Shown here: piece after piece, positions 8,291-16,057 of the stretch
How the letters are laid out: every line of letters begins with the position of its first letter
Numbering within the stretch: position 1 is the stretch's first letter
Assembly: GCF_029338275.1 (NCBI RefSeq)
Contig: NZ_CP119789.1
Coordinates: 1,302,001 to 1,366,000, forward strand
Length of the DNA stretch: 64,000 nucleotides
Source: Haloarcula ordinaria
GTDB lineage: Archaea > Halobacteriota > Halobacteria > Halobacteriales > Haloarculaceae
Direction of reading: 5' to 3'
Made by a program: the position numbers and the translations under genes
The notes under the pieces: model-generated
What the model was told of the DNA's origin: nothing
Seen by the model: only the letters and a program-made list of their open reading frames with translations
Databases searched by the model: none

Positions 8291-9361
8291 ATGACACAAC
8301 TATCTGAATCACGATTCATCGTTTCCGCAATTCTCGCATTGCTAATCATGAGTGCTGGATGTTCAGCAGTCGTCCCATCTCCTGTTACTGGTCCTAATCC
8401 GACGCCCACCGTAGAACAAACAGGAACTCCGACAGCGACTGCGACTCCGACGGCCACTTCTACTGTTGGCGGGGTGGATCTCGAAACCGTAGACCCGAGA
8501 GGTCATCCCTCTCGCGGCGAAATTGACCAGCGAGATCCACGGTCCGACCGAGGTCACTACGAACCAGTTACCTTCTCCGGCGAGGCCGGTATGACAGTCG
8601 TCATCAGAATGAAGTCTGAATCCGGCGACCCGTACACCGAGCTCGTCGCTCCGAACGGGACGATCATCGCGTCCAGCGACGACCACTGGCGCCACAACGA
8701 CTCGTCACTGATGAATGTCACACTCCCCGAGACCGGTCAGTACACCATCCGAGCCATGTCCGCGGAGTACCGTGAGACGTTCGAGTACTGGCTGACCGTC
8801 TCAGAGTGGGTCCATCCCAACGACCGGGGGTGGTTCGCGGGTGATCCGACAAAATGGAACGAGAGTGAGCGATACGGTGAGTTTGTCGCGGATTACCAGT
8901 CGAATGCGAATACCAGCGACTGGATAGATATCCGCCCAACGAGAGGAGTCGACGCTGTCAATCCAAAGCAGGACTACGCTATAGTCACGTACCACTTGAG
9001 TAGTAGCGACCCAAGTCCCGAAGAACTCCGTTCGATCGATATCGCCCTGTTACTTGCGTACACTATCATGCTCGACGACTACCGCACCGAGTACGAACAG
9101 GTCGACGAGTCGTGGGTTCCCGACCGCATCTATCACCGCGCAGTGACGCCCAACGGGACGCTGTACCGGACGACCTACATCACCAAGGAGCGGGCCGACA
9201 GGTACGACCTGGAGGACGACATCGTGGGCTACTGGTTCATGTATCTCGGCACGGAGGTCGAGGGGCCGGCGTCGCCGTCCTACGTCGAAGGCGGCGAGAA
9301 CTCCACCACGAGGTTGACCTATCCCGAGATGAACCGGAGCGCAGAACGGGCACCGCCCTGA
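8291..9361 (+). CDS. Lipoprotein with a PPC-like domain
   Basis: A 356-residue lipoprotein: the hydrophobic start ends in the lipobox SAGC (residues 21-24) and is followed by a Thr/Pro-rich spacer of about 40 residues. Residues 75-165 read as a bacterial pre-peptidase C-terminal (PPC) beta-sandwich: 'FSGEAGMTVVIRMKSESGDPYTEL', then 'APNGTIIASSDDH', then 'LPETGQYTIRAMS'. The C-terminal half is not recognised. PPC domains usually sit beside secreted peptidases, but no protease is present here. The 5' half is AT-richer than the surroundings. It lies just downstream of the PKD gene in the same direction. Confidence 0.75.
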   Translation: MTQLSESRFIVSAILALLIMSAGCSAVVPSPVTGPNPTPTVEQTGTPTATATPTATSTVGGVDLETVDPRGHPSRGEIDQRDPRSDRGHYEPVTFSGEAGMTVVIRMKSESGDPYTELVAPNGTIIASSDDHWRHNDSSLMNVTLPETGQYTIRAMSAEYRETFEYWLTVSEWVHPNDRGWFAGDPTKWNESERYGEFVADYQSNANTSDWIDIRPTRGVDAVNPKQDYAIVTYHLSSSDPSPEELRSIDIALLLAYTIMLDDYRTEYEQVDESWVPDRIYHRAVTPNGTLYRTTYITKERADRYDLEDDIVGYWFMYLGTEVEGPASPSYVEGGENSTTRLTYPEMNRSAERAPP

Positions 9362-9446
9362 GCGGTCCGGTTGGGGTTCCGACGCATTCCCGCTGATCCC
9401 CGAAACGAGGGACAAAGCCAAGAGTCGTCCGGCTATAGTAGCACGT

Positions 9447-9740
9447 ATGAGAGCGAAGCGGGAGTACCGTGACCGGGACGACACCGAAGTTGCGGTGCTC
9501 GACGCCCTCGCGGACCGCCACCAGGAGGGGATGACGGTGTTCGAGCTCCGGTCGCGCGCGGACGTGAGTATCGACCAGATCGAAGACGCCCTGGCCGCTC
9601 TCAAAGCGGACGACCTCATCGAGGTCGAAGACAACGGTGAGCGGACGGTCATCCTGCCACAGGAAGACGTCATCGGAACGGAGCCACCGGACGAGGACGA
9701 GTCCCTGCTCGACCAGCTCCGCAGGCGGTTCTCCCTCTGA
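9447..9740 (+). CDS. Small winged-helix protein (DUF6432-like)
   Basis: A 97-residue protein beginning MRAKREYRDRDDTEVAVLDAL, which I recall as a haloarchaeal DUF6432 family. Residues 15-70 make a winged helix-turn-helix ('GMTVFELRSRADVSIDQIEDAL' as the helix pair, 'DDLIEVEDNGERTVIL' as the wing). The last 25 residues are acidic and end in a short amphipathic LLDQLRRRFSL. DNA or protein binding is likely, but the partner is unknown. It stands alone between the lipoprotein and a tiny PGF-CTERM-like ORF. Confidence 0.72.
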   Translation: MRAKREYRDRDDTEVAVLDALADRHQEGMTVFELRSRADVSIDQIEDALAALKADDLIEVEDNGERTVILPQEDVIGTEPPDEDESLLDQLRRRFSL

Positions 9741-9835
9741 GAGATACGGAGGGGTGTGAGCGGGTGCACGCGATTCGACTCTCACGGTTCAGACTCGATC
9801 ACACACTTTAGTTCGAGTATCTGAGTGGAGGGACG

Positions 9836-9928
9836 ATGCTCGCTGGGGCGTCCGAACCCGGATTCGGCCCGGTCGTCACCGTGGTCGCACTGCTCGGGGC
9901 TACGCTGCTGGTCCGACGGCGGCGTTGA
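9836..9928 (+). CDS. Candidate 30-residue stand-alone PGF-CTERM peptide
   Basis: An ATG at 9836 opens a 30-residue ORF ending at TGA 9926-9928: a short leader MLAGASE, the tripeptide PGF, a hydrophobic stretch GPVVTVVALLGATLLV and four arginines. This is the exact layout of the haloarchaeal PGF-CTERM sorting signal that archaeosortase ArtA recognises, but with no protein in front. GGAGG at 9828-9832 is placed as a Shine-Dalgarno site, and ACTTTAG lies further upstream. It could be a real micro-protein or the tail of a lost surface protein. It is too short for most gene callers. Confidence 0.5.
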   Translation: MLAGASEPGFGPVVTVVALLGATLLVRRRR

Positions 9929-9972
9929 CGATTCCGTTCGCTATCGATCGTTCTGTGTTCGACTCTCCTGTG

Positions 9973-11151
9973 TCAGGTGTTCTCGAGTGGTGTCGCCGCG
10001 CAGTTGTTCGGTCCGAGTTCGAGTTCGAACGCCTCGTCTTCCGCGGCCGTCTCCGTCCCGAGGTTGATCGCGACGATACGCTCGAAGTTGGCCGGACGGG
10101 GTGGGATGTCCGCGGTGACGTACTCGACGAACGCCTCAGTGTCCATCTCGAACGCGCGCAATCGGTCCCGGAGGGTGCCGAGGGGCGCGGTGTACGTTCC
10201 GTCGGCCGCGCGTTCGGCTTGTTCGCTGTAGTGGCCAGGCGCGACCACCGTCTCGTCGGGTAGCGGGGCGAGTCGTTCGGTCAGTGTGCGGTGGAGGTCC
10301 CTGGCGAGGGCCTGCGCGCCCTCGTCACCCGCTTCGAGGTCCGGGCGAGCGACGCTCTCGAGGAAGAGACTGTCGCCGGCGAGCAACACGCCGCCGACGC
10401 GGACGCCGACCATCCCCGTGGTGTGGCCGGGGAGCGCGACGGTCGTGAGCGTGGCGTCTCCCACCGTGAGCGCTTTGCCGTCGTCGAGTTCGGTCACGTC
10501 GTACGTGAGCCCGCGTTCGGTGGCGCTCGCGGACATGACCGGTTCGACGCCCTCGTCGGCGAGTCGTCGGAGCCCGCTGACGTGGTCGGCGTGGACGTGG
10601 GTGTCGATGGCGCACTCGAGCGTCGCGTCGTGGTCGGCCGCGTCGGCGAGGTACCGGTCGCTAAACGCCCGAAGCGGGTCTACGACGGCGGCCGCGCCGT
10701 CGCTGACGACGAGGTAGCTCAGACATCCTGACGACGGGCGCTGGTACTGGAGCACCGTCGCCTCGTCGCACGGGACTTCGTGGGCTTCGTACAGTCGAGC
10801 CCACCCCTCCATCCCGTCGCTGAGGTTCTGCGCGTCGACGCCGTGGTCAGAGAGCAGGCCGGCCGCGAAGGCGCTGGCCTCCCCCTCGGCACAGACCGTC
10901 ACGATGGGGCCGTCGCCGTCGACGGCCTCGAGGAGGCCCTCGACGTCACCGGTGACGCTCGCCTGCAGCACCTTCGTGAACGGGACCTGGGTCGCCGTCA
11001 CCGACGGACCGTCGATGTGCCACTGCTCGAACTCGTCGCGGTTCCGCACGTCGAGCAACCGGACCGCCTCGCGGGCGTCGAGTCGTCGTTTCAGCTCCGC
11101 GGCCGACAGCGAGGCCGGTTCGGTCGGTGGGTCGGGTGCCGTCTGGGTCAT
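9973..11151 (-). CDS. Rhodanese-MBL fold protein (persulfide dioxygenase-like)
   Basis: A 392-residue fusion. Residues 15-122 are a rhodanese domain with 'LLDVRNRDEFEQWHIDG' and its active-site cysteine at about 87 (IVTVCAEGEAS). Residues 135-392 are a metallo-beta-lactamase fold with the metal motif HVHADH at 185-190, then 'LPGHTTGMVGVRVGGVLLAGDSLF' in pieces and PGHY near the end. This resembles ETHE1-type persulfide dioxygenases, which oxidise glutathione persulfide, but the rhodanese precedes the MBL domain instead of following it. The substrate in haloarchaea is probably a persulfide of another thiol. The ATG at 11151 fits the start of the rhodanese fold. Confidence 0.85.
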   Translation of the reverse strand: MTQTAPDPPTEPASLSAAELKRRLDAREAVRLLDVRNRDEFEQWHIDGPSVTATQVPFTKVLQASVTGDVEGLLEAVDGDGPIVTVCAEGEASAFAAGLLSDHGVDAQNLSDGMEGWARLYEAHEVPCDEATVLQYQRPSSGCLSYLVVSDGAAAVVDPLRAFSDRYLADAADHDATLECAIDTHVHADHVSGLRRLADEGVEPVMSASATERGLTYDVTELDDGKALTVGDATLTTVALPGHTTGMVGVRVGGVLLAGDSLFLESVARPDLEAGDEGAQALARDLHRTLTERLAPLPDETVVAPGHYSEQAERAADGTYTAPLGTLRDRLRAFEMDTEAFVEYVTADIPPRPANFERIVAINLGTETAAEDEAFELELGPNNCAATPLENT

Positions 11152-11299
11152 ATCGAGGGTAGGGCCCCGGTCTGGATAAATCGACGGTGACCGGCGTCTC
11201 GGTAGGACGGTGCCCGACACTCGAATCGCCTGGCCCGCCTCGCCGGCGATCACCCTCCGAGTCACCGGGGTTGAAATCCGTGCCACCCCTCTATCCGGT

Positions 11300-11905
11300 A
11301 TGGATCCAGCCGACACGATCGAGACGGTACGCCAGACCGCTGCGACTGAACTCGACCGTCTCGGGTCGGACAAGCTCCTCATCGCCGTCACGGAAGCGAC
11401 GCTCGAACCCGACGCAGTCCGCAGTGCAGCGGTCGCTCGCGAGAGCGGCGTTGCAGGTGCACTCGAACGGTGGGCGGCGGACGAATCCAACGGGGCCGTC
11501 GCCGACGCGTTCGCGGCGGCAGCGACGGCCGCCGCCGAGCGTGCCGACCGGTTCGAGGTGTCGGCTGGCGAGTCGGATGCGTTGACTGTCCACTTCGACT
11601 CCGTCGACGGGACGGCCCAGCAGGTCGGGGCTGGCCTCGTCGCCACCCCGCTGGTCGCCGACCGGTTCTACCTGCAAGTGGTGAACTTCTTCGTTAACGA
11701 ACCGGACGAAGCCAGTGCCGACGTCTTCCGGGAGGTCAGGTCCGACGCTTCGAGTCTCGATTACGCCCGGGAGGCCCTCGCTGCACTCTCGACCGAGGAA
11801 CGCGAGCAGGCCAGTCAGGCCGCGCTCGCCGCTATCGAGGCAGCGTACGACGAGTACGCCACGACGCTCGAGTCGATGGGGCTGGACCCCAGGCCTGTCT
11901 GCTGA
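11300..11905 (+). CDS. Conserved haloarchaeal protein, probably all-helical
   Basis: A 201-residue soluble protein beginning MDPADTIETVRQTAATELDRLGSDKLLIAVTEATLE. It is Ala/Glu-rich and predicted almost wholly helical, with conserved-looking segments 'VRSAAVARESGVAGALERWAADES' and a C-terminal 'EREQASQAALAAIEAAYDEYATTLE'. I do not recognise a catalytic motif. The ATG at 11300 is chosen over an in-frame start at 11210 because the extra 30 residues are not acidic and the family start fits. It is divergent from the rhodanese-MBL gene and directly upstream of an HxlR regulator. Confidence 0.65.
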   Translation: MDPADTIETVRQTAATELDRLGSDKLLIAVTEATLEPDAVRSAAVARESGVAGALERWAADESNGAVADAFAAAATAAAERADRFEVSAGESDALTVHFDSVDGTAQQVGAGLVATPLVADRFYLQVVNFFVNEPDEASADVFREVRSDASSLDYAREALAALSTEEREQASQAALAAIEAAYDEYATTLESMGLDPRPVC

Positions 11906-11969
11906 GCATCATATTACTCGAAGAATATCTTACACCGATACTTATGTGCCCGCTTCTCGATACCGAAAT

Positions 11970-12326
11970 ATGGCATCAGAGGCAGACGTGTTGCAGGCTT
12001 CGGGCGAACGGCGGGACCTCCGCCGTGCGACGGAGATCGTCGGGAAAAAGTGGCACCCGGTCGTCATATCCACCCTGTTGGCCGACGGCCGGCGCGGATT
12101 CAACGACCTGAAGGGAGCCCTCGACGGTATCTCGGATAAGGTGCTCTCGGACTGTCTCGACGACCTCCAGTCGGTCGGCCTGGTCACGCGGGAGGTCATC
12201 GACGACAAGCCGGTCCGCGTCGAGTACTCGCTGACGACCGCCGGCGAGGACCTCGAATCGGTCATCGAGGACCTCCGGGCGTGGAGCCGCGAACACCTCT
12301 CCGAGGACCTTCCGGATCGGTCCTGA
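11970..12326 (+). CDS. HxlR-family transcriptional regulator
   Basis: A 118-residue winged-helix regulator with the HxlR signature: 'IVGKKWHPVVISTLLADGRRGFNDLKGAL' (residues 23-51), 'ISDKVLSDCLDDLQSVGLVTREV' (recognition region) and 'VEYSLTTAGEDLESVIEDLRAW' toward the end. Unlike redox-sensing members it has a cysteine only inside the recognition helix. The ATG at 11970 follows an AT-rich promoter region (11905-11969) with TATA-like elements. The stop is 7 bases from the convergent ribonuclease gene. The effector and targets are unknown. Confidence 0.85.
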   Translation: MASEADVLQASGERRDLRRATEIVGKKWHPVVISTLLADGRRGFNDLKGALDGISDKVLSDCLDDLQSVGLVTREVIDDKPVRVEYSLTTAGEDLESVIEDLRAWSREHLSEDLPDRS

Positions 12327-12333
12327 GCTTCGC

Positions 12334-13650
12334 TCACTCCTCGTCGTCGACGACCTCGAGGCCGCGGTTGTTCACCGCCGACGGGTCGAGGCCGACCTCC
12401 TCTAAGAACTGCTTGTACTCGCGTTCGCACTGCTCGGCGTCTTTCTGCCGGTCGCTCGCGCGGTCACAGAGTGCCACGAGGTCCTCGGGGACGTCGTTGG
12501 TGTAGACGATCCAGTGGTTGATGAGGTCCGAGAGGCGGCGGATGGGTGAGGTGAAGTGACCGTATATCTCGAAGTTCAGCGCGTGGTGACCGCCGAAGGG
12601 GTCGTTCATGTACTTCGCGCGCGGCATCACCTTCATCACGGCCCACTGGATCTTGTTCAGCTGGCGCTGGGGCGCCTGTTCGAGGGTGGCGTTGACGGCC
12701 TTGCGCGGGTCGTCCCAGGTCGACCCCGGGATGGAGACGCCGTCGAGCTCCTGAATCTCGACGAGCGCTTCGTCCCACTCCTCCGGGCTCGGTTGCGGGT
12801 GGACGCGGTACATCGCCTCGACCCCGCGGTCCCACATCAGCTCGTGGGTGACGGCCTTGTTCGCTTTGAGCATGCACTCCTCGATGATGGTGTGGGCGCG
12901 GTCGCGAGCCGGGTTGAGGACGAGCGAGCCGTCTTCCTTTCGTTGTTCGTGCATCCGGTCGGCCAGCTCCCAGACGAGCTCGGTCTTCTCCGCCAGGTCG
13001 ACGCTCTGGTCCTCTAGCAGGTCGTCGGCGCTGTCGGGGTCTTCGAGCAGCGTCTCGGCCTGGGAGTAGGTCAGGCGGGCGTCGCTCTCGATGACCGACT
13101 TGTAGATGTCTATCTCCTCGTAGCTCAGGTTCTCCTTGTCGAGGTGCATCTCGACGGTGTGGGCGAGTCGCTCCTCGTTGGGGACCAGCGAACAGACCGT
13201 CTCGGCCAGCACGGGCGGGAGCATGTGGATGGTGTACGCCGGGAGGTACACCGTGTTCCCACGCTCGACGGCCTCGGCCCACATCGCGGTGTCCGGGTTG
13301 ACGTAGTGGGTGACGTCGGCGATGTGGACCCAGAGGACGTACTCGTCGTCGCGCTCCTCGACGGAGATGGCGTCGTCGAAGTCCTGGGCGTCGATCGGGT
13401 CGGTCGTCCAGGTGGTCATCTCCCGGAGGTCCGCCCGCTCGTCGATCTCGTCTTGAATCTCCGCGTGGACGCCGTCGGTCCGTGCTTCGGCCTCTTCGAG
13501 CACTTCGGGCGGGAACTCGTCGCGGATGCCGAACTTCTCGAACAGCTCGTCGCGCTTGTTGGCCAGGTGGCGGGCCATCTCCTCGTCGATCTCGACGGGG
13601 CCCTGCCCTTCGGCGGTCCCGGCCTCCGCCTGCGCGTCCTCGGTAGTCAT
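12334..13650 (-). CDS. RNB-domain ribonuclease, minimal RNase R/II type
   Basis: A 438-residue protein that is essentially one RNB exonuclease domain. The metal-binding signature is intact: D84, D90, D92 and D93 in 'DPIDAQDFDDAISVE'. The downstream 'VHIADVTHYV', 'NTVYLP' and 'LPPVLAE' motifs and the C-terminal 'SPIRRLSDLINH' are also typical. Bacterial RNase R is about 650-800 residues, with cold-shock domains before and an S1 domain after the RNB; both are missing here, as in other haloarchaeal members. It is probably the 3'-5' exonuclease of the haloarchaeal cell, which lacks an exosome-dependent alternative in some groups. The acidic start (MTTEDAQAEAG) is the first ATG. Confidence 0.9.
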   Translation of the reverse strand: MTTEDAQAEAGTAEGQGPVEIDEEMARHLANKRDELFEKFGIRDEFPPEVLEEAEARTDGVHAEIQDEIDERADLREMTTWTTDPIDAQDFDDAISVEERDDEYVLWVHIADVTHYVNPDTAMWAEAVERGNTVYLPAYTIHMLPPVLAETVCSLVPNEERLAHTVEMHLDKENLSYEEIDIYKSVIESDARLTYSQAETLLEDPDSADDLLEDQSVDLAEKTELVWELADRMHEQRKEDGSLVLNPARDRAHTIIEECMLKANKAVTHELMWDRGVEAMYRVHPQPSPEEWDEALVEIQELDGVSIPGSTWDDPRKAVNATLEQAPQRQLNKIQWAVMKVMPRAKYMNDPFGGHHALNFEIYGHFTSPIRRLSDLINHWIVYTNDVPEDLVALCDRASDRQKDAEQCEREYKQFLEEVGLDPSAVNNRGLEVVDDEE

Positions 13651-13704
13651 GGGGCGGGCTACGACCAGGGTGTAGTTAGGACTGTCGGGCCGCGCGGCTC
13701 GAAC

Positions 13705-13983
13705 TCACTCCAGGCGGCGGTCCTCTGACAGTTCCCGGAACCGCGCCAGAAACGTCTCCCGGTCGGCTTCACCGGCTCCGGCCTCGTCGAGCGTGCGTTC
13801 CAGTCCCTTCCGGGGCTGGCGACAGAGGTCGCCGAAACAGTCCTTGCAGACGTACTCGAACTCCTTGTCGGTCCGGTCCCACCGGTCGCCGTACTTGTCG
13901 TACTCGCGGGCGTCGGACCGCGAGACGGTATCCCCGCAGGCGATACAGGTCACCGTCTCCCGGCGGGTCCGGGAACCGAACAT
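13705..13983 (-). CDS. Small four-cysteine zinc protein (DUF7562-like)
   Basis: A 92-residue protein with a treble-clef-like zinc site: CIACG near residue 13 and CKDC near 47, separated by 'SDAREYDKYGDRWDRTDKEFEYV'. The C-terminal half is helical and charged. I recall similar short haloarchaeal proteins under a DUF7562 label. The ATG at 13983 directly precedes FGSRTRRETVTC. It reads toward the RNB gene, 54 bases away, and may share its transcript. Function unknown; nucleic-acid binding is plausible. Confidence 0.7.
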   Translation of the reverse strand: MFGSRTRRETVTCIACGDTVSRSDAREYDKYGDRWDRTDKEFEYVCKDCFGDLCRQPRKGLERTLDEAGAGEADRETFLARFRELSEDRRLE

Positions 13984-14338
13984 ATACGGTCGTAACAGTG
14001 CGTGGATTATAGGGTTTTCCACCCCCGAGACGACCGGGCTTCCGTAGGTGTCGCCCGTCTTCAGACAACTGGGCACAGCGGTCGGCGTACGTGGAAAAAC
14101 GGGATGACGGAGCCGGTGCCTAACTTGGTTGGGTACACAGGTTAAAGTCGTAGGGCTCCTTGTATCGACCGAATGACGTGTGATTCGGGAGTCAAGTGGC
14201 CTCGGAAGGGCGACCGTCCGCCGCACGACGGCCGTGTCGCTCGTGGGCCCGCTCGTCGCCCGACTGCAACGGGACACTCCACGACTATGACTCAGACTCA
14301 CCCCGCATCATCTCTGATTGACTTGCCGCCCACATTCA
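13984..14338 (+). other. 355-base gene-free region upstream of crtB
   Basis: No convincing gene is visible. A TATA-like GGTTAAAGTC lies near 14139-14148, about 190 bases before crtB, and the last 30 bases before the crtB start show no clear TATA box, so a leadered transcript is possible. The region could hold control sites for light- or oxygen-regulated carotenoid synthesis, but I see no repeat I can assign. Confidence 0.4.
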
Positions 14339-15310
14339 ATGAAATCTGACAACATCACGACCAGTAAATCGATTCAGCGACAGACCGGTCGGACGTTCCA
14401 CCTCGCCACGCGGCTCCTGCCGAAGCGTATCCGCCACCCGACATACGTGATGTACGCCTTCTTCCGCGTGGCCGACGAGATCGTCGACCAGCCCGACGGG
14501 CCGCCCCCGGCGGTCCAGCACGACCGGCTCGAAGAGTTCCGCGAGATGGCGCTCGGGAACCGCGAACCGGAGGACTCGGACGACGGCGCGGTCATGGCCG
14601 CCTTCCAGGAACTCGCCGCCGAACACGACATCTCCGACGACGAGATCAACGTCTTCATCGACGCCATGGAGATGGACATCGCCCAGGCCCGCTACGACTC
14701 TTTCGAGGACCTCCGGGAGTACATGCGCGGGTCGGCCGTCGCCGTCGGGAACATGATGACGACGGTGATGGACCCGGACCAGGCCGAGGAGGCGCGCCCG
14801 CACGCCGCCGCACTCGCCGAGGCCTTCCAGCTCTCGAACTTCCTCCGCGACGTCCGCGAGGACATCCACGACTACGGCCGCGTCTACCTCCCTCAGGAGA
14901 CGCTGGACCGCCACGGCGTGACCGAGGAACAGCTGGCCGACGCGGAGGTCGACGAATCGTTCCGCGCGGTCATGCAGGAGGAGCTCGCCCGGACCGACGA
15001 CCTCTACCGCGAGGGCGTCGTCGGCATCCGCTATCTCCCCGAGGACTGTCAGTTCGGCGTCCTGTTGGCCGCCGTGCTCTACGCCGAACACCACCGGCTC
15101 ATCCGCTCGCGAGGCTACGACGTCCTGACCGAGACGCCGGAGCTGACCCGCCGGCGCCGCCTCTGGCTCCTGGTCCGCACCTGGTGGCACTGGCGGCGGA
15201 ACGGTGACCCCGAGGCGACGTTCTACGCCGTCAGCGCCGTCTCCGAACGCCGGCCGAGCACCGTCTCGGCCGAGGTGACTGGTCACGGCCAGCCCGCCTG
15301 GCGCGGCTGA
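14339..15310 (+). CDS. crtB: Phytoene synthase
   Basis: A 323-residue squalene/phytoene synthase that condenses two geranylgeranyl diphosphates head to head. The first Asp-rich motif is DEIVD at 46-50 and the second is NFLRDVREDI near 167-176; both bind the Mg-diphosphate. 'RQTGRTFHLATRLLP' opens the fold in the usual way. It heads an operon with lycopene cyclase (21 bases later) and the Brp/Blh dioxygenase, so the product is channelled to beta-carotene and retinal, although the desaturase is not in the window. The ATG at 14339 starts MKSDNITTSKSIQ. Confidence 0.93.
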   Translation: MKSDNITTSKSIQRQTGRTFHLATRLLPKRIRHPTYVMYAFFRVADEIVDQPDGPPPAVQHDRLEEFREMALGNREPEDSDDGAVMAAFQELAAEHDISDDEINVFIDAMEMDIAQARYDSFEDLREYMRGSAVAVGNMMTTVMDPDQAEEARPHAAALAEAFQLSNFLRDVREDIHDYGRVYLPQETLDRHGVTEEQLADAEVDESFRAVMQEELARTDDLYREGVVGIRYLPEDCQFGVLLAAVLYAEHHRLIRSRGYDVLTETPELTRRRRLWLLVRTWWHWRRNGDPEATFYAVSAVSERRPSTVSAEVTGHGQPAWRG

Positions 15311-15331
15311 CCGCCGTCGCTCCCACGGGCG

Positions 15332-16057
15332 ATGCAGTATCCACTCACCTACCTCCAGTTTCACGCGGTGTTCATCCTCCCCGTGCTCGTGGGACTGTTG
15401 GTCGCGGCTCGCTATCGGCTCGCGAGCCGCCGTGCCGTCATCTCAGGGACCCTCCTCCTGGCGCTCCTGGCCGCAGTGTACACCACGCCCTGGGACCGCT
15501 ACCTCATCCTCCGTGGGGCCTGGTGGTACGGCGAGGGGCGCGTCTTCACCCGTTTCGCCGCGATTCCGCTCGGCGAGTACCTCTTTTTCGTCCTCCAGCC
15601 GCTCATCGTGGGGCTGTGGGTCGGCCGCTTCAGTGTCGACACCTCGCGGCCACTCGCCATCCCGATCCGAACGCGGCTGGTCGGTGCGGTGGTCGCCGCT
15701 CTCGTTGGACTCTCGGGGCTCGCGCTCCTGACCCGTCCCGGTGGGCTGTATCTCGGCCTGCTGTTGGCCTGGAGCGCCCCGGTCCTCGCCATCCAGTGGG
15801 CGTTCGGGTGGCCCTTCCTCGTCGCGCACTGGCGGACCGTCGCCGTCGGGACGCTCGTCCCGGTGGGATACCTCTGGGTCGCCGACACCGTCGCCATCTG
15901 GCTGGGTATCTGGGTGCTCTCGAAGCAGCACACGCTCGGACTCGAGATCCCGCTGCTGGGGCTCCCGATCGAAGAGGCCGTCTTCTTCCTCTTGACGTCG
16001 CTGTTCGTCGTCCAGGGGCTCGTCCTCTACGTCTGGGTGCTAGACCGATGGCAATGA
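15332..16057 (+). CDS. crtY: Lycopene beta-cyclase (CrtYcd-type membrane protein)
   Basis: A 241-residue membrane protein of the fused CrtYc-CrtYd family. It has about seven membrane segments in two related halves. The diagnostic pieces are 'TPWDRYLILRGAWWYG' near residue 51 in the first half and 'LGLPIEEAVFFLLTSLFVVQGL' near 210 in the second. It forms the beta-ionone rings of beta-carotene from lycopene in the membrane. It follows crtB by 21 bases and overlaps the start of brp, so the three genes are one operon. Confidence 0.92.
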   Translation: MQYPLTYLQFHAVFILPVLVGLLVAARYRLASRRAVISGTLLLALLAAVYTTPWDRYLILRGAWWYGEGRVFTRFAAIPLGEYLFFVLQPLIVGLWVGRFSVDTSRPLAIPIRTRLVGAVVAALVGLSGLALLTRPGGLYLGLLLAWSAPVLAIQWAFGWPFLVAHWRTVAVGTLVPVGYLWVADTVAIWLGIWVLSKQHTLGLEIPLLGLPIEEAVFFLLTSLFVVQGLVLYVWVLDRWQ

